This document shows positions 26,432 through 34,405 of a DNA stretch of 39,655 nucleotides, piece after piece. The notes beneath the pieces are model-generated. The model made no database searches. It had not been told where the DNA came from and worked only from the letters and a program-made list of their open reading frames with translations. The stretch comes from a bacterium. Its GTDB lineage: Bacteria > Zhuqueibacterota > QNDG01 > DTFT01. The position numbers and the translations under genes are program-made. Each line of letters begins with the position of its first letter. Position 1 is the first letter of the stretch. The stretch spans positions 1 to 39,655 of the forward strand of contig JAUCQC010000070.1 in the NCBI GenBank assembly GCA_030372965.1, written 5' to 3'.

Positions 26432-27247
26432 ATGAAGATCAATCGAATTGCATTCGCCCTGCTCACTATACTCTCGACCGGTCTCCTGTCCGCCCAAACC
26501 TGCGGCAATCCGGCGGGTGCGGCGGGCAAGGGCCTGTGGACCATGGCCCTGAGCGGCGCCTTTCAGACCCTCGATGAGGGCACTCAGACCGCCGAAACGA
26601 GGCGCGTCCTGTTCAAAACGCAGTACGGCCTTGGGGCCGGGCTGGACGCTTACGGTCTGATCGGCGCCGTGGATTTGGCCATGAAACACAACAGCCCCGG
26701 TTTTTCAGTGTCCAATGACAAATACCGGATCGCGTACGGCGCCGGATTCAGTTTCCAGATGCCGGCGCAGGGCGCCAAACCCGCGCCAAAGTCTCGGGTC
26801 AGGAACCCCCGCTCTTCACGGAATACGAATCCCCTGGTGATTTTCGGGGGCGGGAACGTGATCCGGTTTCCGTCGGAGGCGGTTTACACGAAGCCCGGTG
26901 ATTACTGGACCCAGGAATTCAGCCTGAAATACGATTCACGCGAAGCGACGGGTCACGCGGGCATCCTCCTGCCGGGCAAGACGCTCAAATTCTACATCGG
27001 AGGCGCGGTCTGGGCCGTGCAGCGGCTCGACTCCAAGAAACAGACGCTTCTCGCGTCGGACGGATCCGAGACGGTCGTCGGCACAAAGAAAGGAAAATAC
27101 CAGAGCGGCGTCTGGACAGGCGGCATGGTCGGCGTTCAATATGACCTGCCCCAGAATGTCAGCCTGTCCGTGGAAGGCGTCGCGTTCAACCAGGAGTATT
27201 ATCGGATCATGATCGGAATCTCCCAGACCGGCATACGGCCCTGGTAG
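26432..27247 (+). CDS. Small outer-membrane beta-barrel-like protein in the pilus locus
   Basis: The 271-residue protein has a clear Sec signal peptide (hydrophobic LLTILSTGLLSA, cleavage after about residue 21). Amphipathic beta strands rich in Gly, Tyr and Phe follow, with a terminal aromatic residue (GIRPW at the end), suggesting an outer-membrane barrel. A basic Pro/Arg/Ser-rich loop lies around residues 110-135. I recognise no family. It starts 19 bases after the giant Ig lipoprotein gene and ends 24 bases before the PilP-like gene, so it is very likely co-expressed with them. A role as outer-membrane partner of the lipoprotein or of PilQ is a guess from position. Confidence 0.65.
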   Translation: MKINRIAFALLTILSTGLLSAQTCGNPAGAAGKGLWTMALSGAFQTLDEGTQTAETRRVLFKTQYGLGAGLDAYGLIGAVDLAMKHNSPGFSVSNDKYRIAYGAGFSFQMPAQGAKPAPKSRVRNPRSSRNTNPLVIFGGGNVIRFPSEAVYTKPGDYWTQEFSLKYDSREATGHAGILLPGKTLKFYIGGAVWAVQRLDSKKQTLLASDGSETVVGTKKGKYQSGVWTGGMVGVQYDLPQNVSLSVEGVAFNQEYYRIMIGISQTGIRPW

Positions 27248-27271
27248 ACGATTCCGCATTCCGGGACGGAT

Positions 27272-27745
27272 ATGGCACTTCAGAAACGCGAAAAGAACAT
27301 GCTGATGTACGGCGGGGGCGCGGCCGCGCTCCTGCTGGCGCTGAACTTTCTGGGCGTTTTCGGCGGCAAGGAAAAAGTCCAGGATAAGGCGAAAGCGGCA
27401 CAGAAAACGGCAGGGAAGGTCGTGCAATCCGCGGTGGAGGCATTGAAAAGCGACGCGCCGAAGGCCGTCCAGGCGGACACTTCGGCGGGGCGGACCTGGG
27501 GGTCCCGCGACCCCTTTTCCAGGCCCGAATTCGATTTCACGGGCCGCAAGGCCTCGGCCTCCGCGCCGGTCAGCGTCAAGGGAATCGTCTGGATGAGCGG
27601 CAGGCCCTACGTGCTGATCAACGACGTCGTCCTCGCGGTCGGCGAAGAGAAGAACGGCATTCGCGTGGACAAGATCGAGGGCAACAAGGTCTACTGCCGC
27701 AAAGGGGGAAAGATGTATACACTTCAGTGGAGCGAGTCGCCATGA
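27272..27745 (+). CDS. PilP-like pilus protein with membrane anchor
   Basis: The 157-residue protein has an N-terminal membrane segment (about 11-30), an Ala/Lys-rich linker, then a small beta domain with WGSRDPF and VSVKGIVWMSGRPYVLIND. This is the pattern of PilP and GspC homology-region domains, which contact the secretin PilQ. PilP is usually a lipoprotein; this one has no lipobox and seems held by a helix, as in GspC. Its stop overlaps the pilQ start (ATGA). It connects PilM-N/PilO in the inner membrane to PilQ in the outer membrane. Confidence 0.82.
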   Translation: MALQKREKNMLMYGGGAAALLLALNFLGVFGGKEKVQDKAKAAQKTAGKVVQSAVEALKSDAPKAVQADTSAGRTWGSRDPFSRPEFDFTGRKASASAPVSVKGIVWMSGRPYVLINDVVLAVGEEKNGIRVDKIEGNKVYCRKGGKMYTLQWSESP

Positions 27746-29898
27746 ACCGAAAAACCGTTTCTTCCCTCGTGATCGCCGGTCTGCTTTTAGCGGGGAGCCT
27801 CTTCCCCCAGAGCACGCTGGAATCCATTAAAAAGGGAAACCGGGGCGACAAGTCGTGGGCCGTGTTCGCCTTCGATAAGAAGGCCGTCTGGATCGGATTG
27901 TCCCAGGACGACGCGGGCCAGATCACCCTGTACTTCCTGGGGGAGGCCGGCTCCATGGACGGCTCCGTGGTGACCATAGACCCGGAATACGACCGCAGCA
28001 TCCTGGTGCGCCAGGTCACGGCCGATCCGCCGGTTTTCCGCGCGGATATCGGATACGAGCCGAACCTGCCCCTGTCGATCCTGAAAAAGAACGGCCACGT
28101 GGTCGTGGCCTTCAATGACGAGCGGCTCCTCGACGGGACCCAGATCGCGTATGGGGACGCCGTCTCTCAGACGGCCCGCCTGATCTCGGTTTCTCCGACA
28201 TCATCTCAGGACCGCATGACCCTCTCCATGCAGTTTGACGGCCGGTTCGACTGGACCGGATTCGCGCGCCACGCGGACCGGACGGCCGCGCTCTTCATCG
28301 GCAATTCAGAACTGGCCGTGCCTGCGGGCGAAACCCCGATTCCGTCAGGCGCCTTCCAGCGCCTGCAGTTGTCCCCGGTTCTCGGCCAGTCGCCGGGCAT
28401 CCGCGCCCTTCTCGGCGTTCTGCCCGATTCCAGGTTCAACGTGGTGCTCAAGGGCAACGCCCTCCTCCTCGACAGCCCGCGCAGACCGGAAGGCGGCGAT
28501 CTGTTCGCGTCCGTGCCGGAGCGCGCGTCCGCGGAAACCCAGATTCAGCCGGTCGTTCAGCCTGACCGGGCCCGATCCGACATTTCCGTCCCGCTCCCGA
28601 ACGTCCCCGAATCGCCGGTTCCGGACGACGGCTCCCGCGCCATTCCCTGGGACCAGCGAGTCTCCTTCGAGTTCAACGGAACCCCGGTGCGCGACGCGCT
28701 CCGGCTCGTGGCGGCCTCCAACCAGCTGAACATGGTGGTCAGCGAAGCGGTCAAAGGCAAGACCACGATGAAGCTTGAGAACGTCACGCTCCGGCAGGCG
28801 ATGGACAAGATCATCCACACGAATGACTGCGATTATTTCATCGACGGCAACATCATCACGGTCAGGCCCATGGCGCTGACATCCAAGGCGGGGCGGATCA
28901 CCAAAATCTACCGTCTCCGCTACGCGGACGCGGTGAACGTGGCCAAGGTGGTCAAGCGCATCGCCACCAACGACTCGCTCGTCGAGGCATTCGCTTCCGA
29001 TTTTCTCGATTACGAGCAGGCGGGAAAGGCCCGCACCGATTATGAGCTCAGCACGGTCCAGGGCATCCGGCGCTCGAGCATCCTGGTCGTGACCGACAGC
29101 CCGGAAAAGGTCGGGCAGATCAACCAGGTCATCGCAGAGCTTGACCGGGCGCCCGTGCAGATCCTCATTGAGTCCAAGCTGGTCGAGGTCGCGCCGTCCT
29201 TCAAGAATGAGCTGGGCATCGACTGGGACAAGACCCTGAACATGGCCTACAGCACGAACCGGCTGAACGACCAGAAATCAACGGTCATTTCGAACGGCGC
29301 GGGCGAAACGCCGATGTTCGGGCTCAGCCGCACCATGACGCTGGGGCGGCTCAACGCCAGCCAGTATGTGGCCATGCTCGATTTTCTGAAGACCAAGACG
29401 AATTCCAAGCTGGTCTCGAACCCGCGCCTGCTCGCGACGGACAACGAGGAATCGTCCATCAGCGTGGGCAAGACGGTGCCCGTGGCGCGCGTCCAGCGGG
29501 GCATGGGCGGTCAGGGCGACATGGTCACCTTCGACTACAAGGAGATCAGCATCCGGCTGAACGTGACGCCCCACGTCGGGCCGAACGACGAGATCACCAT
29601 GTACGTGAACCCCATCATCGAGGAAATCGTCGACTGGAAGGTCATCGCGGGAAACGAGGCGCCGGTCACGGACAAGCGTTCGGTCAACAGCATCATCACC
29701 GTCCGGAACGGAGAGACCGTGGTCATCGGCGGCCTGGTGAAGACGCTTCGGAACGAGACCACCAAGCGTCTCTGGCTGCTGGGCAGCCTGCCCCTCATCG
29801 GCCGGCTCTTTCAGCATGATTACGAGCAGGACATGCAGACCGACCTGATGATATTCATCACCCCCACGATCACGCCGGTGTCCGACGCACAGGCATGA
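27742..29898 (+). CDS. pilQ: Type IV pilus secretin PilQ
   Basis: PilQ is the outer-membrane secretin pore through which the pilus passes. The start at 27742 gives 718 residues with a Sec signal peptide. An AMIN-like N-terminal region (about 40-130) is followed by an STN/N0 domain (about 306-375, FEFNGTPVRDALRLVAASNQLNMVVS). An N1 domain (YRLRYADAVNVAKVV, then QINQVIAELDRAPVQILIESKLVEV) precedes the secretin domain, with SKLVSNPRLLATDN, the TVPV motif and the closing VIGGLVKT...PLIGRLF segment. It overlaps pilP before it and pilT after it by four bases each. Confidence 0.97.
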   Translation: MNRKTVSSLVIAGLLLAGSLFPQSTLESIKKGNRGDKSWAVFAFDKKAVWIGLSQDDAGQITLYFLGEAGSMDGSVVTIDPEYDRSILVRQVTADPPVFRADIGYEPNLPLSILKKNGHVVVAFNDERLLDGTQIAYGDAVSQTARLISVSPTSSQDRMTLSMQFDGRFDWTGFARHADRTAALFIGNSELAVPAGETPIPSGAFQRLQLSPVLGQSPGIRALLGVLPDSRFNVVLKGNALLLDSPRRPEGGDLFASVPERASAETQIQPVVQPDRARSDISVPLPNVPESPVPDDGSRAIPWDQRVSFEFNGTPVRDALRLVAASNQLNMVVSEAVKGKTTMKLENVTLRQAMDKIIHTNDCDYFIDGNIITVRPMALTSKAGRITKIYRLRYADAVNVAKVVKRIATNDSLVEAFASDFLDYEQAGKARTDYELSTVQGIRRSSILVVTDSPEKVGQINQVIAELDRAPVQILIESKLVEVAPSFKNELGIDWDKTLNMAYSTNRLNDQKSTVISNGAGETPMFGLSRTMTLGRLNASQYVAMLDFLKTKTNSKLVSNPRLLATDNEESSISVGKTVPVARVQRGMGGQGDMVTFDYKEISIRLNVTPHVGPNDEITMYVNPIIEEIVDWKVIAGNEAPVTDKRSVNSIITVRNGETVVIGGLVKTLRNETTKRLWLLGSLPLIGRLFQHDYEQDMQTDLMIFITPTITPVSDAQA

Positions 29899-30992
29899 TC
29901 ACCCGGGAAAACATCAACCAGCTGCTCACCCACGCCGTCAAGAGCCAGGCGTCCGACATCCATCTGAGCGAGGGGTACACGCCCATTGTCCGGATCGACG
30001 GACGCATCCAGCAGCTCAAGGGCAAGACCCTCTCGAAGCAGGACATGGAGGACATCATCGTCCAGATTCTGGACGACTTCCAGATGGAGCGGTTCAAGCA
30101 GAACCTGGAGCTGGATTTCAGGTACCACGTGGCGGACGTCGCCAATTTCCGGGCGAACGTGTTCACCAAGATGGGCGGTTACGGCATCGCCTTCCGAATC
30201 ATCCCGGACCGGATCCGCAGCCTGCAGGAACTGGGCTTCGGCGAAACGTTGGTCAAGCTCGCCCGGTCCATGGAGGGCCTCATCCTGGTCACCGGCCCGA
30301 CGGGACACGGCAAGTCCACCACGCTCGCGGCCATGCTCGACCTGATCAACACCGAGCGGCATTCGCACATCCTGACCATCGAAGACCCGATCGAGTACTC
30401 CCATCCCAAGAAGAACTGCCTCATCCAGCAGCGCGAGCTGGGGCATCACACGCTGTCCTTCTCGAACGCCCTGCGGAGCGCCCTTCGCGAGGACCCGGAC
30501 GTGATCCTGGTCGGTGAGATGCGCGATCTCGAGACCATTTCGCTCGCGCTGACCGCGGCCGAAACCGGGCACCTGGTGCTCTCGACGCTCCACACGCGCA
30601 ACGCGCCAGACACGATCAACCGCATCATCGACGTGTTCCCGGCCGAACAGCAGGGACAGGTGCTCGCCCAGCTGTCCGGTTCGCTGGTCGGCGTCGTGTC
30701 CCAGCGGCTGCTCCCGACCGCCTCCGGCATCGGCCGGCTGGCCGCCATCGAGGTGATGATCGCGACCGTCGCCATCCGGAACATGATCCGCGAGAAAAAA
30801 ATCCACCAGATCCCCTCCATCATGCAGGCCAGCGCCCAGATGGGCATGCAGACGCTCGACGACAATCTGCTTCAGCTCGTGCGCAACGGAAAGATCACCA
30901 AGGCCACGGCCATCCGGTACGCGTCCGAGCCCCAGCGCATCGATCCCAGTCTCTCCGGCGAAGCGAAAAAAGGATCGAAGAGCGAAGACTGA
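29895..30992 (+). CDS. pilT: Pilus retraction ATPase PilT
   Basis: PilT is the hexameric ATPase that depolymerises pili, driving twitching and DNA uptake. The 365-residue protein has the PAS-like N-terminal domain (SDIHLSEGYTPIVRIDG), Walker A GPTGHGKSTT (134-143, with His where Ser is common), the Asp box ITIEDPIEY, Walker B DVILVGEMRD and the His box STLHTRNA. The PilT-specific AIRNMIRE motif near the C-terminus separates it from PilB and PilU. It has no zinc tetracysteine. The ATG overlaps the pilQ stop. It is the last gene of the pilus run; no clear terminator follows. Confidence 0.97.
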   Translation: MITRENINQLLTHAVKSQASDIHLSEGYTPIVRIDGRIQQLKGKTLSKQDMEDIIVQILDDFQMERFKQNLELDFRYHVADVANFRANVFTKMGGYGIAFRIIPDRIRSLQELGFGETLVKLARSMEGLILVTGPTGHGKSTTLAAMLDLINTERHSHILTIEDPIEYSHPKKNCLIQQRELGHHTLSFSNALRSALREDPDVILVGEMRDLETISLALTAAETGHLVLSTLHTRNAPDTINRIIDVFPAEQQGQVLAQLSGSLVGVVSQRLLPTASGIGRLAAIEVMIATVAIRNMIREKKIHQIPSIMQASAQMGMQTLDDNLLQLVRNGKITKATAIRYASEPQRIDPSLSGEAKKGSKSED

Positions 30993-31009
30993 CGGCTGAG
31001 AAAATCCGC

Positions 31010-31038
31010 TTGCTTTTGGCGCAAATCTCCCTTAGATT
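31010..31038 (+). promoter_or_regulatory. Candidate promoter of the trxB redox operon
   Basis: TTGCTT (31010-31015), a 17-base spacer and TAGATT (31033-31038) resemble a sigma70 promoter in the 109-base gap between pilT and trxB. Transcription would start around 31045, inside the palindrome described next. Confidence 0.45.
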
Positions 31039-31053
31039 CATTTATTCGAATAA
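31036..31053 (+). promoter_or_regulatory. Candidate ArsR-family operator
   Basis: ATTC (31036-31039), eight bases, GAAT (31048-31051) form an ATTC-N8-GAAT dyad, and TTATTCGAATAA (31042-31053) is also a perfect 12-base palindrome. Both overlap the -10 box and predicted start site of trxB. ATTC-N8-GAAT is, as I recall, the site of the persulfide-sensing ArsR-family repressor SqrR. The operon encodes its own two-cysteine ArsR protein, making autoregulation plausible. Confidence 0.5.
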
Positions 31054-31101
31054 CCTTATCCAACCGGCACCCAGCCAATAAATATATAGGAGAGTCCATT
31101 C

Positions 31102-32022
31102 ATGTCCGTGTACGACCTGATCGTCATCGGCGGCGGTCCCGCGGGTCTGACGGCGGGGCTGTACGCCTCCCGCGCGCAGATGAAAACCCTGCTTCTCGAG
31201 CGCATGATGACCGGCGGACAGGCCGCGTCCACGGAGTGGATCGAGAATTATCCCGGTTTCGAGCAGGGCATCAGCGGCGCGGAACTGGCGTCCAAAATGG
31301 AGTCGCAGGCCAGGCGATTCGGCCTTGAAATCCGGAACGCCTCGGTGACGGACGTCCTGCCGGATGAAAAACCCATGAAGATCGTCACGGACAGCGGCGA
31401 ATTCCAGACCCGGTCCCTGATCCTCGCGAGCGGCAGTGATCCGAAGAAGCTCAACGTGCCCGGAGAGGCGGAATTCAGGGGGAAGGGCGTTTCCTACTGC
31501 GCGACCTGCGACGGCCCCTTTTTCAGGGATAAGGACGTGGTCACGGTGGGAGGGGGCAGTTCGGGCGTTCAGGAGAGCCTGTACCTGACCCGGTTCGTCA
31601 AATCGATCCGTCTCGTCGAATTCACCGACCGGCTGAACGCGGAGAAAATTCTCCAGCAGAGGGCGCGGGAGAACGGCAAGATATCCGTCTTTCTCGGCCA
31701 CCGGGTCGTCTCCATCAACGGCGCGAAGAAAGTGGAATCCGTCACTGTGGAAAACCGGGCCGACGGGACCCGGAGCGATTTCAAGGCCGACGGCGTGTTC
31801 ATCTGGGTCGGGCTGAAGCCGAACACGGAATTTCTGAACGGCCGCCTGCCGCTCGACGCGATCGGCGGCGTTCTCACGGACGCGGACATGGCCACGAAGA
31901 TCCCCGGCGTTTTCGCCGCCGGCGATGTGCGCGCCAAAACCGTCCGACAGGTCTCGACCGCGGTCGGGGACGCCACGATCGCGGCCGAATCCGCGCTGCA
32001 CTACGTGGAATCGTCAGGCTGA
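31102..32022 (+). CDS. trxB: Thioredoxin reductase (FAD/NAD(P)-binding), atypical cofactor site
   Basis: The flavoenzyme reduces thioredoxin. The 306-residue protein has the FAD motif GGGPAGLTAGLYASRA (10-25), the redox-active CATC (Cys133, Cys136), a second Rossmann motif GGGSSG (150-155) and the C-terminal FAAGDVR. The residues that bind the NADPH 2'-phosphate in E. coli TrxB (HRRxxxR) are replaced by EFTDRLN (173-179), so NADPH may not be the preferred donor; NADH or another donor is possible. A clear AGGAG (31090-31094) precedes the ATG. It is the first gene of a redox operon with its own thioredoxin downstream. Confidence 0.93.
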   Translation: MSVYDLIVIGGGPAGLTAGLYASRAQMKTLLLERMMTGGQAASTEWIENYPGFEQGISGAELASKMESQARRFGLEIRNASVTDVLPDEKPMKIVTDSGEFQTRSLILASGSDPKKLNVPGEAEFRGKGVSYCATCDGPFFRDKDVVTVGGGSSGVQESLYLTRFVKSIRLVEFTDRLNAEKILQQRARENGKISVFLGHRVVSINGAKKVESVTVENRADGTRSDFKADGVFIWVGLKPNTEFLNGRLPLDAIGGVLTDADMATKIPGVFAAGDVRAKTVRQVSTAVGDATIAAESALHYVESSG

Positions 32023-32032
32023 AGGGCGGGGT

Positions 32033-32302
32033 ATGAGCGCGGAATCTACGGGCGAAAACGCCCTGCTGTTCAAGGCGCTGAGTCACCCCACGCGCCTGCG
32101 CATCGTCGCGCTGATCCGCGAACAGAGGCCCTGCGTGAAGAGCATGGAGGAACTGCTCGGCGTTTCCCAGCCCAACCTGTCCCAGCACCTCTCGCTCCTC
32201 CGGCACGCGGGCGTCGTCGAATCCGAACGGGACGGGAACCAGGTGTGCTACCGCATCAAGAATGAGCGGGTCCTGAAACTGCTGGACGCGCTGTCCCATT
32301 GA
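32033..32302 (+). CDS. ArsR-family winged-helix repressor with two cysteines
   Basis: The 89-residue protein is a compact ArsR/SmtB-type winged helix: LFKALSHPTRLRIVALI, recognition helix VSQPNLSQHLSLLRHAGVV, and wing ESERDGNQVCYRI. It lacks the CxC metal motif of arsenic sensors but keeps Cys34 before the recognition helix and Cys72 in the wing. These could form a thiol switch, which would fit the surrounding thioredoxin genes. The start at 32033 follows a GGGCGGGG stretch and the trxB stop by ten bases; a longer open frame from 31925 is rejected. The likely target is the palindrome upstream of trxB. Confidence 0.88.
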   Translation: MSAESTGENALLFKALSHPTRLRIVALIREQRPCVKSMEELLGVSQPNLSQHLSLLRHAGVVESERDGNQVCYRIKNERVLKLLDALSH

Positions 32303-32413
32303 CCGGGCCGGCTCCGCGGGAGCGATTCGGCGCCGTGCGTCATCGGAACATGAAGAGAGCCCATCGTCTGATCCCGCGCCGCGGGACTCGAATTATTCAC
32401 AGAGGAGAACAGC

Positions 32414-32737
32414 ATGTCTTCCGAAGTCGAACTCACCAAGGATAACTTCAAAACCGAGGTTCTGGATTCGAAAATTCCGGTGTGCGTGGACTTCTGGGCC
32501 ACCTGGTGCGGGCCCTGCAAGGCCATCGGACCCGTGCTGTCCGAACTGGCCGCGGCCTATGCCGGCCGCGCGAAGATCGGCAAGGTGAACTCCGAACAGC
32601 AGGCCGAGCTGGCCGGCGAATACGGCGTCATCAGCATCCCCACGCTGATTTTCTTCAAGAACGGACAGCCTGTGGATCAGATCACGGGCGCCGTGCCGAA
32701 AAACGTCATTTCCAAAAAACTGGACGCGCTGCTCTGA
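32414..32737 (+). CDS. trxA: Thioredoxin
   Basis: The 107-residue cytoplasmic thioredoxin has the canonical WCGPC site (Cys32, Cys35), FWATWCGPC, the cis-proline loop VISIPTLIFFKNG and GAVPKNVI at the end. AGAGGAG precedes the ATG. A 111-base gap separates it from the ArsR gene. This holds a small GC hairpin (32373-32385) and a GAATTATTC segment loosely similar to the trxB palindrome, so it may have its own control. It is the presumed substrate of the trxB product. Confidence 0.96.
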   Translation: MSSEVELTKDNFKTEVLDSKIPVCVDFWATWCGPCKAIGPVLSELAAAYAGRAKIGKVNSEQQAELAGEYGVISIPTLIFFKNGQPVDQITGAVPKNVISKKLDALL

Positions 32738-32774
32738 CCGACAGCGGGGCGCTGGGGCGCCGAAGGAGCGGGAT

Positions 32775-33200
32775 TTGGAAGCGAAATTAAAATGGATCGA
32801 CGGCCTGACGTTCGCCGGCGCCGCCGATTCGAAGCACTGGGTGGTCATGGACACGGAGGAATCCGTCGGCGGCCATGACGGGGCGGCCAAGCCGCTGGAA
32901 CTGATCCTGCTCGGCCTGGGCGGCTGCACCAGCATGGACGTCGTCTCGATTCTCCGCAAGATGCGGGTCCGCGTGGACAAGTACGAACTCGTCCTCCGTG
33001 CCGAGCGTTCGGAAAATCACCCCAAAGTGTTCACGTCCGTGCGAATGGAGTACCGGTTGTGGGGGCCGGACCTGGACCTTGACAAAGTCCGGAAGGCCGT
33101 GGATCTGTCGAGAACGACGTACTGCTCCGTGTCCGCCATGCTGTCCAAGGCGTTTCCGATCGAGATCGAAATCGCCGTCAATCCGAAGGACGGAGACTGA
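32775..33200 (+). CDS. OsmC/Ohr-family protein (YhfA-like)
   Basis: The 141-residue OsmC-fold protein has two conserved redox cysteines, Cys51 in GLGGCTSMDVVSIL and Cys117 in TYCSVSAML. Family members reduce organic hydroperoxides or act on other thiol substrates using a Cys pair. The sequence style (GGCTSMDVV, YELVLRAERSENHPKVF) is closer to the YhfA/OsmC-like branch than to Ohr. The start is TTG at 32775 with AAGGAG upstream. It lies 37 bases after the thioredoxin gene, suggesting dithiol recycling by the neighbours. The substrate is unknown. Confidence 0.9.
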   Translation: MEAKLKWIDGLTFAGAADSKHWVVMDTEESVGGHDGAAKPLELILLGLGGCTSMDVVSILRKMRVRVDKYELVLRAERSENHPKVFTSVRMEYRLWGPDLDLDKVRKAVDLSRTTYCSVSAMLSKAFPIEIEIAVNPKDGD

Positions 33201-33221
33201 CGGAGCCGAAAGGAGACCGGC

Positions 33222-33881
33222 ATGCTTCGAGAAGAAGACAAACGCGAGGTGCGGGAGCGGCTGTCGGCTTTGCGGGAGCCCGTCAAGCTCGTGTATTTCA
33301 CGCAGATGCTCGCGGGCGCCTGCCGCTTCTGCGTAGAAACCGAGAGGCTTTTGAAGGACGTCGCGTCCCTGTCGGACAGGATCACGCTCGAGACACGGAA
33401 TTTCGTGAGCGACGCGGAGGAAGCCCGCCGTTACGGGGTCGACAAGATTCCGGCCACCGTTTTGATCGGGGAGAAGGATTCGGGCCTGCGTTTCTACGGA
33501 ATGCCGTCCGGTTACGAATTCATGACTTTTCTGGAAACCCTGCTCCGGCTGTCGCGCCGCGATTCCGGGCTTTCGGAGGAATCACGGAAAGCCTTGAAGG
33601 GGCTGGATCGGCCGGTTCACCTGCAGGTGTTCGTGACGCCCACCTGTCCCTACTGCCCGCAATCCGCCATTCTCGGGTACGGCCTGGCAATGGAATCGGA
33701 ACTCATCACCTGCGATGTCGTTGAGATTTCGGAATTTCCCCATCTCGGCCAGAAGTACGGAGTCATGGGAGTCCCGAAGACCGTGATCAACGATTCGGAC
33801 GGTCTGGAAGGCGCGGTCCCTGAAGCGGTTCTTGTCAGCCGGATCATGAAAACAGATAAAATTGATCCCAAGTCTGAATAA
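33222..33881 (+). CDS. Protein disulfide oxidoreductase-like protein with two thioredoxin folds
   Basis: The 219-residue protein comprises two thioredoxin-fold halves with active sites CRFC (Cys34, Cys37) and CPYC (Cys142, Cys145), each followed by a cis-proline (IPAT, VPKT). This is the plan of glutaredoxin-like PDO proteins of archaea and some anaerobic or thermophilic bacteria. There is no signal peptide, so it acts in the cytoplasm and is probably reduced by TrxB. AGGAG lies ahead of the ATG, 21 bases after the OsmC gene. It is the last gene of the redox operon; the following 134 bases (33882-34015) are AT-rich with no confident terminator or promoter. Confidence 0.85.
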   Translation: MLREEDKREVRERLSALREPVKLVYFTQMLAGACRFCVETERLLKDVASLSDRITLETRNFVSDAEEARRYGVDKIPATVLIGEKDSGLRFYGMPSGYEFMTFLETLLRLSRRDSGLSEESRKALKGLDRPVHLQVFVTPTCPYCPQSAILGYGLAMESELITCDVVEISEFPHLGQKYGVMGVPKTVINDSDGLEGAVPEAVLVSRIMKTDKIDPKSE

Positions 33882-34015
33882 ATACAAATGATGCATGGCA
33901 TAGGTTTTGCGTAAATTCTGCTGAATAAAAAAATTCAAGTTAGAATGGGAAATTTTTTCCTTTTGCAAGGGATTCGAGGCTGAAATGTCCATTTTGAAAG
34001 CAAAGGGGGAGTGAA

Positions 34016-34399
34016 TTGGCCTCCAAGATTCTGATCGTCGACGATGATCCGGGCATTCGAATGCTGCTTTCAAAATTCCTTCAGCGGGAGGGTTATGAAA
34101 CCATTCCGGCGCAGAATGGACTCGAAGGCGTGGAACTGGCCAAGAAGCATCAGCCTGACCTGATCATCATGGACGTGGTGATGCCGCAGATGGACGGGTT
34201 GACCGCCGCCCGTTTAATCAAGTTTTACAAGCCTTTGAGTGAGGTTCCCGTGCTCTTTCTGACCGCTAAGGACGCGGAAAAAGAGATCGAACTCGCCCAG
34301 GAAGTGCGGGCTGAAGTCTATATCACCAAACCTTTTGACATACGGCAGGTCATCCAGGTCGTTCAGGAAACGCTGACAGGCGGGAAAACCAGGGGCTGA
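34016..34399 (+). CDS. CheY-like response regulator of the chemosensory cluster
   Basis: The 127-residue receiver domain has Asp9-Asp10-Asp11, phospho-acceptor Asp53 (IIMDVVMP), Thr83 and Lys105 (TKPF). There is no output domain. The start is TTG with GGGGGAG five bases upstream. It resembles the regulator at 13180 (TAARLIKF versus TARLLKF), so the two probably belong to one signalling route. The gene heads a run of CheW, CheR, CheW, MCP and Hpt/CheA genes spaced by a few bases. Confidence 0.93.
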   Translation: MASKILIVDDDPGIRMLLSKFLQREGYETIPAQNGLEGVELAKKHQPDLIIMDVVMPQMDGLTAARLIKFYKPLSEVPVLFLTAKDAEKEIELAQEVRAEVYITKPFDIRQVIQVVQETLTGGKTRG

Positions 34400-34405
34400 C
34401 CGTTC

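Noticed and set aside
32373-32385. Small GC hairpin between arsR and the thioredoxin gene as terminator
   Set aside because: Five-base stem, no U-run, and the downstream gene clearly belongs with the operon functionally.
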